A stretch of 64,000 nt of DNA from Streptomyces sp. QL37 (GTDB lineage Bacteria > Actinomycetota > Actinomycetes > Streptomycetales > Streptomycetaceae), in contig NZ_PTJS01000001.1 in the NCBI RefSeq assembly GCF_002941025.1, positions 6,239,141 through 6,303,140 of the forward strand, read 5' to 3'. Positions 7,813 through 17,069 of the stretch are shown here, piece after piece. Below the pieces are notes generated by a model, which worked only from the letters and a program-made list of their open reading frames with translations, had not been told where the DNA came from and searched no databases. Made by a program: the position numbers and the translations under genes. How positions within the stretch are numbered: the first letter of the stretch is position 1; each line of letters begins with the position of its first letter.

Positions 7813-10800
7813 TCCGATGGCCTTTCCGATGAGCCGTGCGGACTGGATGGCGGTGACGAGTTCGTCCACTCCGCCGGTGCGGAGCAGGGCGTAGTGGTCG
7901 GCCTCCAGCTGTCTGATCCGGGGAGGCGTGGTCGACAGCACATGGCCGGAGTCGATGAAGGAGCCCTGATCGCCCTGGGCCCGGAAGACGGTGACCGGCG
8001 CCGCGACGGTGCGCTCGGCCAGCTCGTGAGGGGCGTACTCGAACAGGAACGTCCGCCGCACCACGCCCACGATCCGGCGCACCAGCTCGTGGTCCAGGTG
8101 CTCGAAGCGGTCGCAGACGAACGCGATGAACGTGTCCTCGTCGTGGGTGGCGGCCAGGCACTCGTCGACCGCCGACTGTTCGAGGTTTCCGGCGAACACC
8201 GAGTACAGGATGGAGACGAAGGTCGTGTCGGTGAAGCTGACCGCCGCGTCGGCGGAGGTCTCCTCGCGGACCTCCACCGGAGGTTTGCCCGGAGCGATGA
8301 GGACCACCTCCTCGACCCGCTCTCCCCGGCGCTCCAGCTGATACGCCACCTCGAAGGCGACCCGGGCCCCGAAGGAGTAACCCCACAGCACGTACGGGCC
8401 GTCAGGCTGGATCCGCCTGATGAGTTCGAGGTCCTCGGCGACCATCTCGTCGAAGGTCGGGTACGCGGTCTCGCCCGCGTTGACGCCGTGGGCCTGGACA
8501 CCGAGGAACGGCCGCCCCAGGTCCAGCCTGCCGGCCAGGAGCCGCAGGCTCATCGGGTATCCGCCCAGCCCCGGCCAGCAGAACACCGGCCGGCGGTCGT
8601 CCCCGCCGCGCAGCCGCACCGCTCTGGACAGCGAGGTCGCCGGCTCCCGGTCGATGCGTCTGGCCAGCTCCGCGATCGTCGGTGCGTCGAACAGGACCTG
8701 GAGAGGCAGGGAGCTGCCCAGCTCCCTGTTGACCCGGCCGACCAGATTGACGGCGGTCAGCGAGTGGCCCCCGGCCGCGAAGAAGTTGTCCCGGATCGAG
8801 ACCCTCTCCTGCCGCAGCACCTTCTGCCACAGCGCGGCCACAGCCTCCTCGGTGGGCGTACGGGGCGGGACGACAGGAGCCTCGGTGTCGCGCACGGCGG
8901 CCTCGTCGAGGGCGCGCAGAGCCTGGTGGTCGATCTTGCCGTTGGCGGTGAGCGGGAAGGAGTCCAGCACGGTGACCCGGTTGGGCACCATGTACGGAGG
9001 CAGGGAGGCGGACAGGTTGTCCCTGACGATCTCGGCCGGTCCACGTGTGTGGACGGAGTCCTCCTTCATCCCTTCGCTGAGCCGCTGTTCCGCGCTGACG
9101 CGACCGCCGAGGGCGAAGTAGGAGGCCCGGCCGGGTCCCAGCCCGGTGATGGCCGCGATGCGCCGGGCCGAAGGCAGGTCGTTGCCGGTCTCCGAGCTGT
9201 AGCCGGAGGACATCAGCCCCACGCCGATGTCGTTCATCTGGAGGCGCTGCAATTCCCGGCCGAGGTCGACGTAGCGCTGCCAGGGGGCTGGGGCCCGGCC
9301 GACCAGGGTGATCCCGAAGCTCGCGCGCTCGTAGACCTCCTGGTTGATGGCGATGACGTGCTGCTTCAGTATCAGTTCGTCGGACACCCGCACCAGGCCG
9401 GCGCCGTCGTACCGGTACTGGCCGCCGGCCAGATCGGCGATCCGGCCCGGATGCGCCTGCACGTAGACGTCCACCGGGCTGGGGAGGGCGGGGGAGGAGG
9501 ACGACTCCACCTCGTACGTGGCCAGGTGGTAGTCCTCGTCAGGGCATCGCAGCAGTTCCTTGACCCCGGGCGTCCCCTCGCGGGCGTCGATCCGCAGGCC
9601 GAGTTCGGGGAGCAGTCCGTCGAACAGGCCGACCATGTGGCCGGCTTCGAAGTGGAGCACCTCCTGGATGTTGTTGCGGTAGACCGGCTCGATCGCCGAC
9701 CGGCGGCCGATGAGGTGGACCCGCAGCCTCGGCACGCCGGCCGGTGCGGGAGTGATCAGGGAGAGCTGATGACTGACCGGGTTGTAGTAGTAGTGGCCGG
9801 GATCGAGGCCCGCGACGCCGGACAGTTCGAGGTACAGCTGAGTGGCGTACAACGCCCCGGGGGAGGCGTAGCCGTACTTGGGCAGCAGCCTCTCCTCGCT
9901 CGTGAACTGGCCGAAGGACCGGAGCAGAGTGCCGAGTTCGGACCGGGTCAGGGTGTTCGGGGTGCGGGGAGCGGCCGACTGGTCCGTCCGGCCGGCGAGC
10001 AGGCGCAGGACGTCGTCCCCGGTGACCTCGCCGCCTTCGAAGAACCGGTAGGTCTTGCGGGCGAACACCGTGCGCCGCTGCTGGGCCGTGGGCGACCGTC
10101 CGGGCAGATCGACGACCTGGCGCCCGGACTCCTGGCGCACCCCCAGGTCGGCGAGCTGGGCCCGTAGTTGCAGCTTGCTCCGCTTCGACTGGTGATGGGC
10201 GCCGTGGTTGCCCTGGTCCATCAGCGCGGCGCGGTCGGGGTCGAGCTCGATGAACGAGATGAGGTTGGCACCGAGTCTCGGGTCCTCCCGCACCAGGACG
10301 GCGGCGCGCTTCACCCAGTCGTGCTTCTCGATGGCCACCTTGATCTCGTCGAGTTCCACCCGGAAGCCGCGCAGCTTGACCTGACTGTCGGTGCGGCCGA
10401 GGAACTGGACGGTGCCGTCGTCGTTCCACCGGGCGAGGTCACCGGTGCGGTAGAGGCGGGCGAACCGGGGATCCGTGGAGTACGGGTTGGGGACGAACCG
10501 TTGGGCGGTCAGGTCGGGGCGCTTCAGATAGCCGCGGGCGAGCTGGCGGCCCGCGATGTGGAGCTCACCCGACTCGCCGTGCGGGACGGGCCGCCGGTCG
10601 GGGCCGAGGACGTGGAAGCTCATGTCCCGCACAGGCCGGCCTATGGAGATGTGGTCCGGGCCGTCCTGGACGGTGGCCCGGTCGACGCTGTGGGCCGACG
10701 CGTTGATCGTGCATTCGCTCGGGCCGTAGAGGTTGACCAGTTCGCAGTCCGGTAAGGCGTCGAGCAGTTCGATGGCCAGGCTCTTGGTGAGCGCCTCGCC

Positions 10801-11652
10801 GCCGCTGAAGACATGGGTGAGCGAGGTGCAGCGGGACAGCCGTCCGGTGTCGACGAGCGCCTGCAACAGGGTCGGCACTCCCTGGAGGGTGGTCACGTCG
10901 TTCGCCACGATCAGCTCCATGAGCCCGCCGGGGTCGGCGTAGACCCCTCGCTCGCTCATCACCACGCTGCTGCCGCAGGCCGGTGCGAGGATCTCCCACT
11001 GCGCCGCGTCGAAACTCAGCGGTGTCTTCTGCAGCACGGTCCTGCGCCGGTCCAGGCCCTGTTCGTCGGCCAGCCACCGCAACTGGGCGACGATGCTGTG
11101 GTGTTCGATGCCTATGCCCTTCGGGTTGCCCGTGCTCCCGGAGGTGTAGATGACGTACGCGAGGTCGTTCCCCCGTGCGGACGAGCGTCCGGCCGGCCTG
11201 GTGGCGGCCCCCGCCTCCGGCGATGCGGCCCGGGCTCCCGCATCGGTGAAGGTGACGATCTGCGTCTCCGGTGGCGTCATCGTGGCCAGCCGGGGAGCGA
11301 GGGACTCATCGGTCAGGATGACCCTGGCCCCTGAGTCGACGATCATGTAGCGCACGCGCTCGTCCGGATACTCCGGCGACAGCGGCAGGTACGCGGCGCC
11401 GGCGTGCAGGACGCCCCAGACGCTCGCCATGAGGCCGACGGACGGCTCCATGAATACGCCCACCAGCTCGTCGGCCCCCACTCCGAACCCGCGCAGGCGG
11501 TCGGCCACATTATCGCTGCGCTCGCCGAGCTGCTGGAAGGTCAGCCGCTCCGTGCCGCATATGACGGCCGTCCGGTCGGGCTGGACACGGACTGACGCGC
11601 GTAGCATGTCTGACAGAGACAATTCCTCGGGCACCGCTAGTTTCGCCATCAT
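7588..11652 (-). CDS. Indigoidine synthetase-like NRPS (A-Ox-PCP-TE) with C-terminal tautomerase domain
   Basis: A 1354-residue single-module NRPS closely resembling BpsA/IndC. The adenylation domain spans about 20-460 (YVIYTSGSTGNPKG, NLYGPSECT) and resumes at A10 LTANGKID. Read by eye, its specificity residues are D-A-W-Q-F-G-L-I-N, almost those of the glutamine-activating BpsA. A flavin oxidase domain is inserted between A8 and A10 (about 480-880; FARKTYRFFEGGEVT, LLPKYGYASPGALYATQ). A carrier site follows (FFAAGGHSLTA), then a thioesterase with GYSFG nucleophile and LEADHYALL histidine. Unlike BpsA, about 73 further residues (1282-1354) match the 4-oxalocrotonate tautomerase family. It is the first gene of the operon; the start is ATG 11652 or the adjacent 11649, with AAGGA upstream. 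Expected chemistry is dehydrogenation and cyclisation of L-glutamine. Confidence 0.93.
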   Translation of the reverse strand: MMAKLAVPEELSLSDMLRASVRVQPDRTAVICGTERLTFQQLGERSDNVADRLRGFGVGADELVGVFMEPSVGLMASVWGVLHAGAAYLPLSPEYPDERVRYMIVDSGARVILTDESLAPRLATMTPPETQIVTFTDAGARAASPEAGAATRPAGRSSARGNDLAYVIYTSGSTGNPKGIGIEHHSIVAQLRWLADEQGLDRRRTVLQKTPLSFDAAQWEILAPACGSSVVMSERGVYADPGGLMELIVANDVTTLQGVPTLLQALVDTGRLSRCTSLTHVFSGGEALTKSLAIELLDALPDCELVNLYGPSECTINASAHSVDRATVQDGPDHISIGRPVRDMSFHVLGPDRRPVPHGESGELHIAGRQLARGYLKRPDLTAQRFVPNPYSTDPRFARLYRTGDLARWNDDGTVQFLGRTDSQVKLRGFRVELDEIKVAIEKHDWVKRAAVLVREDPRLGANLISFIELDPDRAALMDQGNHGAHHQSKRSKLQLRAQLADLGVRQESGRQVVDLPGRSPTAQQRRTVFARKTYRFFEGGEVTGDDVLRLLAGRTDQSAAPRTPNTLTRSELGTLLRSFGQFTSEERLLPKYGYASPGALYATQLYLELSGVAGLDPGHYYYNPVSHQLSLITPAPAGVPRLRVHLIGRRSAIEPVYRNNIQEVLHFEAGHMVGLFDGLLPELGLRIDAREGTPGVKELLRCPDEDYHLATYEVESSSSPALPSPVDVYVQAHPGRIADLAGGQYRYDGAGLVRVSDELILKQHVIAINQEVYERASFGITLVGRAPAPWQRYVDLGRELQRLQMNDIGVGLMSSGYSSETGNDLPSARRIAAITGLGPGRASYFALGGRVSAEQRLSEGMKEDSVHTRGPAEIVRDNLSASLPPYMVPNRVTVLDSFPLTANGKIDHQALRALDEAAVRDTEAPVVPPRTPTEEAVAALWQKVLRQERVSIRDNFFAAGGHSLTAVNLVGRVNRELGSSLPLQVLFDAPTIAELARRIDREPATSLSRAVRLRGGDDRRPVFCWPGLGGYPMSLRLLAGRLDLGRPFLGVQAHGVNAGETAYPTFDEMVAEDLELIRRIQPDGPYVLWGYSFGARVAFEVAYQLERRGERVEEVVLIAPGKPPVEVREETSADAAVSFTDTTFVSILYSVFAGNLEQSAVDECLAATHDEDTFIAFVCDRFEHLDHELVRRIVGVVRRTFLFEYAPHELAERTVAAPVTVFRAQGDQGSFIDSGHVLSTTPPRIRQLEADHYALLRTGGVDELVTAIQSARLIGKAIGVPHVNIKHFPGNLEAHQVSALVDAITRAVQTAFSVDGGTVSIALEPVAQDVWNERVYVPEIAGGTGNLIKVPNY

Positions 11653-12547
11653 CCTTCGAACCTGGAATTCGTCATCGTGGAGTGCATCGCCGGTGAGGGG
11701 CAGGCCGGCATGACCGATGTCAAAGGCAGCAACAATGATCGACCACCTGTTGTCGCGTAACTGACCCTGGGAAACGTGAATGAGGGGACCGTGACCCGGG
11801 GTGGTCTTCTTCCCGGGCTTCTTCCGAAGGGAAGCGGTCGCGTTCGCGCAATGTGTGCCTGAACGGTCGCGTCAATGAGGGAACTTCATGCGGCCGTGCC
11901 GAGATCTGCCGGCGCTCAGGCCGTGTCGGTACATCGACGACATGGGTTCTGCGGTCGCGCAAAAAGTCCTGCGGGCACGCCTTGCACGCCTCCCCCCGAT
12001 GTCGTTGAGCCATGGTTCTCGAATTCCGCCCTCCGGCCGGAGGAGGCGGCGCAAGCCGAAACAGGACAACCTTTCTCGGCGAGCAGCCAGAACGTACACG
12101 ATGGACATGACCGGTGCCTGGCCCGACAACAGTTGCGGGCGCCCCTTTTGCGTCACTTGCCGCTGTGTCACTTCCAGCGGAAGGCAGGTGATCGCAGCAT
12201 TACGTGATGCAAAGAGAGGGGCGGTGTTCCGGATGTCCCCCGTCGGCGGGGTGAGCGATTTCCGAACGCGTCTTCCATGGCGGACTCGCTGCTACAGGTG
12301 TCGGAGCGACCTCGTCCGCGCGGGCTCTCGACAACCCGGTCGGCCGGTCGGCTCCGGGCCGCGGAGGCGTTCACAGCCGTCTTCTGTAGTGAACATCTCG
12401 CGGCCGGGCCGTCCGTCGACGATCGGCCGACGGGATCTGGACACCCCGGAATCGTTCACAGAGCTGCAACGCATACGACAACTGTGAAGGTTCGGGACAG
12501 TGTGTGTCCGGCCGCTTCCCCGAGGCAGGCGTCGAGGCGGGAGGAGG
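11653..12547. other. Intergenic region upstream of the NRPS operon
   Basis: Nearly 900 bases without a convincing gene: the short frames on both strands lack family resemblance and good ribosome binding sites. It must hold the minus-strand promoter of the region A operon, but no clear -35/-10 pair was found. A small inverted repeat GCAT-N6-ATGC lies near 12198-12211. No regulator gene is present here. Confidence 0.5.
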
Positions 12548-13324
12548 TCAGCTGCCGGGAGGCCGCACGATCGTGAACACCGCGCCCTCCGGGTCCGCCA
12601 CCGTGGCCAGCCTGCCGCTGGAGGCCTCACGCGGCGGTTGCAGCACGTGGCCGCCGAGCTCCACGACGCGTGCCGTCGCCTCGTCGGTGTCGGCGACCTG
12701 GAAGTACGTCATCCAGTGGGGCCCCCGGTCGCGCGGCAGGGCGTGCCCCACACCGTGCAGGGCGGCCACCGGGCGGCCCTGGATGTGCAGAGTCTGGTAG
12801 TCGAAGTCGGCCGAGACGACCGCCTCGGTCTCGAATCCGAACACGGCCTGGTAGAACTTGGCGACCGACGCGGTCTCCCGGGTCACCAGCTCGTTCCACA
12901 CGGGGGTTCCCGGTGTGCCCGCGAGGGCGGTACCGAGGTGTTCGGCGGCCTGCCAGACGCCGAAGACCGCGCCGTTCGGGTCGGACGCGATCAGGAGGCG
13001 GCCGGCGTCCCCGGCGTCGAGGGGGCCGACCGCCACCGTCCCGCCGCAGGAGCGGATCGACTCCGCCGTGGCGTCCGCGTCCTCGGTGGCGAGATAGGTC
13101 GTCCAGGCGATCGGGAGGTGCCGGCCGGGCGGCAGCTGCCCGATGCCCGCGACCTCCTTGCCGCACAGCAGCGCTCGGACGTACGGACCCAACTGCTCGG
13201 GCCCGGGCTGGAACTCCCAGCCGAACAGCCGGCTGTAGAACTCCTGGGTCGCGGTCAGTCCGTGCACGATCAGACTCACCCAGCACGGTGCTCCAGGCTC
13301 GCGCCGGGCGGCAGCCTCGGTCAT
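12548..13324 (-). CDS. Tandem VOC (glyoxalase/bleomycin-resistance) domain protein
   Basis: A 258-residue protein with two vicinal-oxygen-chelate modules. The first spans about 8-122 (WVSLIVHGLTATQEFYSRLFGWEF ... SDPNGAVFGVW), the second about 135-255 (VWNELVTRETASVAKFYQAVFGFE ... ADPEGAVFTIV). This arrangement is common in Streptomyces and annotated as glyoxalase-like or hydroxylase-like. The ATG at 13324 is chosen, with a purine-rich GAGGAG stretch about 12 bases upstream; the longer frame to 13516 is unlikely. It is monocistronic and divergent from the rhodanese gene. The true ligand or reaction is unknown. Confidence 0.85.
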   Translation of the reverse strand: MTEAAARREPGAPCWVSLIVHGLTATQEFYSRLFGWEFQPGPEQLGPYVRALLCGKEVAGIGQLPPGRHLPIAWTTYLATEDADATAESIRSCGGTVAVGPLDAGDAGRLLIASDPNGAVFGVWQAAEHLGTALAGTPGTPVWNELVTRETASVAKFYQAVFGFETEAVVSADFDYQTLHIQGRPVAALHGVGHALPRDRGPHWMTYFQVADTDEATARVVELGGHVLQPPREASSGRLATVADPEGAVFTIVRPPGS

Positions 13325-13566
13325 CTTCTTCTCTCTCCTCGTACCATCGGGGTGGCCGTACGGGGGGACGGAGCCGGTGCGGTGTCCAGCGGCACGGATA
13401 CGGGTGCGTACGCTCCGTGCAGATGCTCGCACCACTGAGCCTCCGAGGCACCCCGGCCGCGCCGCGTTTTCCGGCTTCCGCTCAGGTCGAAGACCGTTTT
13501 GGTGCGATACATCCAATTCGGCACTACGTCACCGAGGGCTGTCGCCCCTGCGCGAAGATGGCACCC

Positions 13567-14394
13567 ATGAAGCCCATCATCACCGCATCCGAATACCTGA
13601 GCGAGTCGGCGGGTCCGCGCCCGCCGGTGCTCCTGGACATCCGCTGGCAGCTCGGCGGACCGAACGGCCGCGCCGACTACGAGGCCGGGCACATCCCGGG
13701 CGCTGTCTACGTCGACCTCGACTCCGAGCTCGCGGGCCCGGCGGGCAGCGGCGGCCGTCATCCTCTGCCGGACCCGGAGGCCTTCGGTGCCGTCATGCGG
13801 CGGGCGGGCGTCGGCCAGGGCAGCCCGGTCGTGGTCTACGACGGCGGGCAGGGCTGGGCGGCGGCCCGGGCGTGGTGGCTGCTGCGCTGGACCGGGCACA
13901 CCGACGTGCGCGTGCTGGACGGAGGCCTCGCCGCATGGACGGGCGAGCTCACCACCGCCATTCCGGAGCCGGCCGAGGGGGACTTCCGGCCCCGCCCGGG
14001 CGCGGCCGGTCTCCTCGACGCGGACGCGGCCGCGGAACTGGCCCGCTCCGGTCTGCTGCTCGACGCACGGGCCGCGGAGCGCTACCGGGGGGACGTGGAA
14101 CCGATCGACCGTGTCGGCGGCCACATCCCGGGCGCGGTATCGGCGCCGACCACTCGGAACGTCGGCGAGGACGGGCGCTTCCTGCCCGTCTCCACCCTCG
14201 CCGCCCGGTTCTCCGAACTGGGGGCGGACGGCGACACCCAGGTCGGCGTCTACTGCGGCTCCGGCGTCTCGGGCGCCCATGAGGTGCTGGCGCTGGAGCT
14301 CGCCGGACACCGGGCCGCCCTGTACGCCGGGTCCTGGTCGGAGTGGTCCTCCGACGAGTCCCGCCCCGTCGCCACCGGGCCGGACCCCGCCTGA
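13567..14394 (+). CDS. sseA: Thiosulfate/3-mercaptopyruvate sulfurtransferase (tandem rhodanese)
   Basis: A 275-residue protein with two rhodanese domains. The N-terminal inactive one holds VLLDIRWQLGG and AGHIPGAVYVDLD; the C-terminal one holds the catalytic loop YCGSGVSG with the sulfur-carrying cysteine. The CGSGV loop is typical of mercaptopyruvate sulfurtransferases (SseA). It moves sulfane sulfur to cyanide or thiols in the cytoplasm. The ATG at 13567 gives the usual MKPIITASEYL start; an in-frame ATG at 13558 would add three residues, and neither has a strong ribosome binding site. It ends at a hairpin terminator. Confidence 0.9.
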   Translation: MKPIITASEYLSESAGPRPPVLLDIRWQLGGPNGRADYEAGHIPGAVYVDLDSELAGPAGSGGRHPLPDPEAFGAVMRRAGVGQGSPVVVYDGGQGWAAARAWWLLRWTGHTDVRVLDGGLAAWTGELTTAIPEPAEGDFRPRPGAAGLLDADAAAELARSGLLLDARAAERYRGDVEPIDRVGGHIPGAVSAPTTRNVGEDGRFLPVSTLAARFSELGADGDTQVGVYCGSGVSGAHEVLALELAGHRAALYAGSWSEWSSDESRPVATGPDPA

Positions 14395-14417
14395 CGCGAC
14401 CGGGATCCGGACGGAGC

Positions 14418-14449
14418 GAGGGCCCGCACGCGGCTGCGTACGGGCCCTC
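14418..14449. terminator. Hairpin terminator between convergent genes
   Basis: A 12-bp inverted repeat (GAGGGCCCGCAC with GTACGGGCCCTC, one mismatch, 8-base loop) lies between the rhodanese and sepH stops. Confidence 0.7.
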
Positions 14450-14477
14450 CTCCTGCCACGGTCACCCGGGCCTGTGC

Positions 14478-15542
14478 TCAGTCCTGCTTCTTCCGGCGTG
14501 TGCCGAAGACGATCTCGTCCCAGCTCGGCACCGCCGCCCGGCGGCCCGGACGCACGCCGTCCGCCTCGGCCTGCCGGTCCGTCGTCCCGGTCAGCCTGTC
14601 GCGGTGGCCGGCCACCGCGCGGGGCATCAGGACATCGGCGTAGGCGGAACCCGCACCGGCGGACGCCGCCGCGGCCGGGGGCTCGTCGGCCTCGGGCTCC
14701 TCCTGCTGTGCGGGCTCGAGGGCGGGCGGCTCGGGCTGCGAAGGCCGCTCCGGGACGACCATGTCGCCACGGAAGCTCGGCACCGCCTCCAGGAGGCTGG
14801 TCAGCGAGTCGCGCTCGCCCGCGGACACACCGCTGACGCGCTCCTCAGGCTCCGGCGCAGGGGGAGCGGGACGCTCGATCTGCCGGTCCAGCGCGCGGTC
14901 CAGCGGCCGGTCACGCGGCAGTCGCGCGATCCGGGGCACGAACGGGAAACTCGGCTCCGGAGCGGCGACGTCGTCGGTCTCGCCGATCAGCGAGCGCGCC
15001 TCCTCGTCCACGGCCTGCACGAGCCGCCTCGGCGGGTCGTACGTCCAGCTCGCGGAGTGCGGTTCGCCCGCGACCCGGTAGACCAGGAGGACCTCCCAGG
15101 TGCCGTCGTCCCGGCGCCAGGAGTCCCACTGAACGGTCTCCCTGTCGGCTCCGCGCAGCAGCAGCCGCTCCTGCACCGCCTCGCCGAGCTGGGGTCCGGT
15201 GTTCTCGCCGGGACGGCGCACAGGAGTCTTCCGGGCGCGCTCGGCCATGAACGCGCGCTCCGCGAGCACAGGGCCCTCGAAGCGGCGTACCCGGTCCACC
15301 GGGATGCCGGCGAACTGGGCGACCTCCTCGGCGGAGGCGCCGGCGCGTATGCGCGCCTGGATGTCGCGGGGGCGGAGATGACTCTCCACCTCGATCTCGA
15401 TCTGGCCGAGCCGGGCGCGGTCATTGCGCACGGCGGCACGCAGCCGCTCATCGATCGGAAGCGTGTACTCCGTGCTGTCCGCAGCCTTGAGCACCAGTCG
15501 TGTGCCGTCGTTTGAGACGGCCACGACACGCAGTTCGGGCAT
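14478..15542 (-). CDS. sepH: SepH, septation protein
   Basis: A 354-residue protein matching the actinobacterial division regulator SepH. Its N-terminal DUF3071 domain (about 1-200) holds a helix-turn-helix-like region near residues 75-95 (ASAEEVAQFAGIPVDRVRRFEG). A long Pro/Glu/Ala-rich disordered linker follows, with a conserved C-terminal tip ending in FGTRRKKQD. SepH binds FtsZ and promotes filament assembly during sporulation septation. The ATG at 15542 follows GGGAGG, and MPELRVVAVSNDGTRL is the family's usual start. It lies in the same neighbourhood as in S. coelicolor, upstream of hemH and cutRS. Confidence 0.93.
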   Translation of the reverse strand: MPELRVVAVSNDGTRLVLKAADSTEYTLPIDERLRAAVRNDRARLGQIEIEVESHLRPRDIQARIRAGASAEEVAQFAGIPVDRVRRFEGPVLAERAFMAERARKTPVRRPGENTGPQLGEAVQERLLLRGADRETVQWDSWRRDDGTWEVLLVYRVAGEPHSASWTYDPPRRLVQAVDEEARSLIGETDDVAAPEPSFPFVPRIARLPRDRPLDRALDRQIERPAPPAPEPEERVSGVSAGERDSLTSLLEAVPSFRGDMVVPERPSQPEPPALEPAQQEEPEADEPPAAAASAGAGSAYADVLMPRAVAGHRDRLTGTTDRQAEADGVRPGRRAAVPSWDEIVFGTRRKKQD

Positions 15543-15705
15543 GGGAACCTCCCGGGTGGTGCCTGCCGACGTCACGTGCGTCGCTGCTTCCGCTAGTCGA
15601 GTGTGACCTGCCCGGGTTCAGCCTGCCACAACCTTGCCAAGTTACCCGGCGTGTCGGGCCTTGGCCCTGGAACGCCACGATGGCACGGTTACCTGTTTGT
15701 GACGT

Positions 15706-15727
15706 GGAGTGACCGGTTGGTCACTCC
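15706..15727. promoter_or_regulatory. Palindromic operator-like site in the sepH upstream region
   Basis: A perfect inverted repeat GGAGTGACC-GGTT-GGTCACTCC (extended by T/A to 10-bp arms) lies in the 498-base divergent region between sepH (minus) and the membrane-protein gene (plus), 164 bases upstream of sepH. The rest of that region (15543-16040) shows no gene. The binding protein is unknown. Confidence 0.5.
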
Positions 15728-16040
15728 ATGCAGCAGGCGCCCGTGCGATGCCGCGGCGCCGCCGGTTCGGGTGCCGTCCTTCGGCCCCCTCCCGTAGGTT
15801 CCGGATACCCGTGTGGGAGTCCGGCCCCAGGGCTCGCCACAGTACTCCATTCGGGCCACGGGGGTGGACCGGCGCGCCGCCGAAGTTCTCACCGGGTACG
15901 GGAGTTGGGTTACCCGGATGTCTGCGGTATGCCCTCAATGCGTGTGCTGCTTCACAAAATCTCCAGAATCGGAACCATTTGATTCGCTCAAATGTCCCTT
16001 CCTGGTGCAAGGTGGGGTAGTTGTCGAGCAGGGGCTGATC

Positions 16041-17051
16041 ATGGTTCAGAAGCCGCAGAGTGGTGCGGAAGGCAAGGAAAGGCGCATAGATCTGAGCCTC
16101 CCGCAGGTTGCGGGCAGTGCCGTCGCGGCGGTCGCGGCGGCGGTGATGGCCTCACAGCTCGGCGTGTACGGAACCATCGCCGGTGCCGGTGTGATGAGCG
16201 TAGTGGCCACCTGCGGAGGCTCGGTCTTCCAGCACTTCTTCCGCCGCACCGGCGAACAGATCCGCGAAGTCACGGTCCAGGTCAAGAACCCCGCGGGCCG
16301 TCAGGTGACCGTGCACACACGGCAGACGCCCGGCCCGCGGCGGCCGGAGGACGACGCGACGCGGGTCCTGCGCACGGTGGAGCCCGGCGCGGACCGCACC
16401 ACGGTGCTCCGGCAGGTCCGGCCGGGGGCGGCGAACCCCGGCGGGGTGCATCCCGGGGGGCCGGCCGCCGACGAGACCTCCCCGGGCGGCCCGCGGCCCG
16501 GCGACGCCTTCACGGACGGCGCCTACTCGGACGCCCGTACGCACGGGACCCGCGTCCGTGGCTGGAAGCGTTCGGCCCTCGCGGCCACGGGGGTCTTCGT
16601 CCTGTCGATGGCCGGCATCACCGTGTACGAGATGGTCTCCGGACACGATCTGGGGGGCAACGGAAGGACCACCATCGGCACCGTCGTGAGCGGCGAGCGC
16701 CACGGGGGGACGACCTCGCCCTCACCCTCGCCCTCGGACAGCACGGGCCAGGAGGACCAGGGGGACCGGGGGGACGACAGGAACGCGCCCGGCAGCGGGA
16801 GCACGACGTCGCCGGGCACCGGCCGGGACGACGGCGGGAGCGCGCAGCCGGACCCCTCGGGCGGCGACAGCCGGACCACCGGCCCCAACCCCACGCCCTC
16901 GGCGTCCGGTGGGGCCACGACCCCGGAAGCCACCGCCCCGGCGGAACCCGGCGACGCCGGCACCCCACCGGCCGCACCGGACCCGAGCGGGGCCGAGGAC
17001 GTCCCGGACCAGCAGGGCGGGGACACCGCCGGGAGCGACACGGACCGGTGA
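16041..17051 (+). CDS. Membrane protein with long Pro/Ser/Thr/Gly-rich C-terminal tail
   Basis: A 336-residue protein of unknown function. Residues about 20-55 form one hydrophobic segment (AGSAVAAVAAAVMASQLG and following), a polar cytoplasmic-type region follows, and a second membrane span lies near 177-197 (RSALAATGVFVLSMAGITVY). The last about 130 residues are a low-complexity S/P/T/G/D stretch, probably extracellular and wall-spanning. The ATG at 16041 has AGGGG 7 bases upstream. Similar two-span Streptomyces proteins are annotated only as hypothetical. It stands alone between sepH and the convergent oxidase. Confidence 0.75.
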   Translation: MVQKPQSGAEGKERRIDLSLPQVAGSAVAAVAAAVMASQLGVYGTIAGAGVMSVVATCGGSVFQHFFRRTGEQIREVTVQVKNPAGRQVTVHTRQTPGPRRPEDDATRVLRTVEPGADRTTVLRQVRPGAANPGGVHPGGPAADETSPGGPRPGDAFTDGAYSDARTHGTRVRGWKRSALAATGVFVLSMAGITVYEMVSGHDLGGNGRTTIGTVVSGERHGGTTSPSPSPSDSTGQEDQGDRGDDRNAPGSGSTTSPGTGRDDGGSAQPDPSGGDSRTTGPNPTPSASGGATTPEATAPAEPGDAGTPPAAPDPSGAEDVPDQQGGDTAGSDTDR

Positions 17052-17069
17052 CGGCCCTGGGGCGCGTGC

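Noticed and set aside
4498..10167. Long plus-strand frames opposite the ATP-grasp and NRPS genes (849 and 934 codons)
   Set aside because: Same antisense effect; the minus-strand frames carry all motifs, overlaps and ribosome binding sites.
11720..12487. Several overlapping 97-199 codon frames in the NRPS upstream region
   Set aside because: Arg-rich, mutually overlapping on both strands, no motifs. Treated as non-coding.
15706..15727. Reading the sepH-upstream palindrome as a BldD site
   Set aside because: The half-site spacing is one base longer than the BldD consensus, so it is kept only as an unassigned palindrome.
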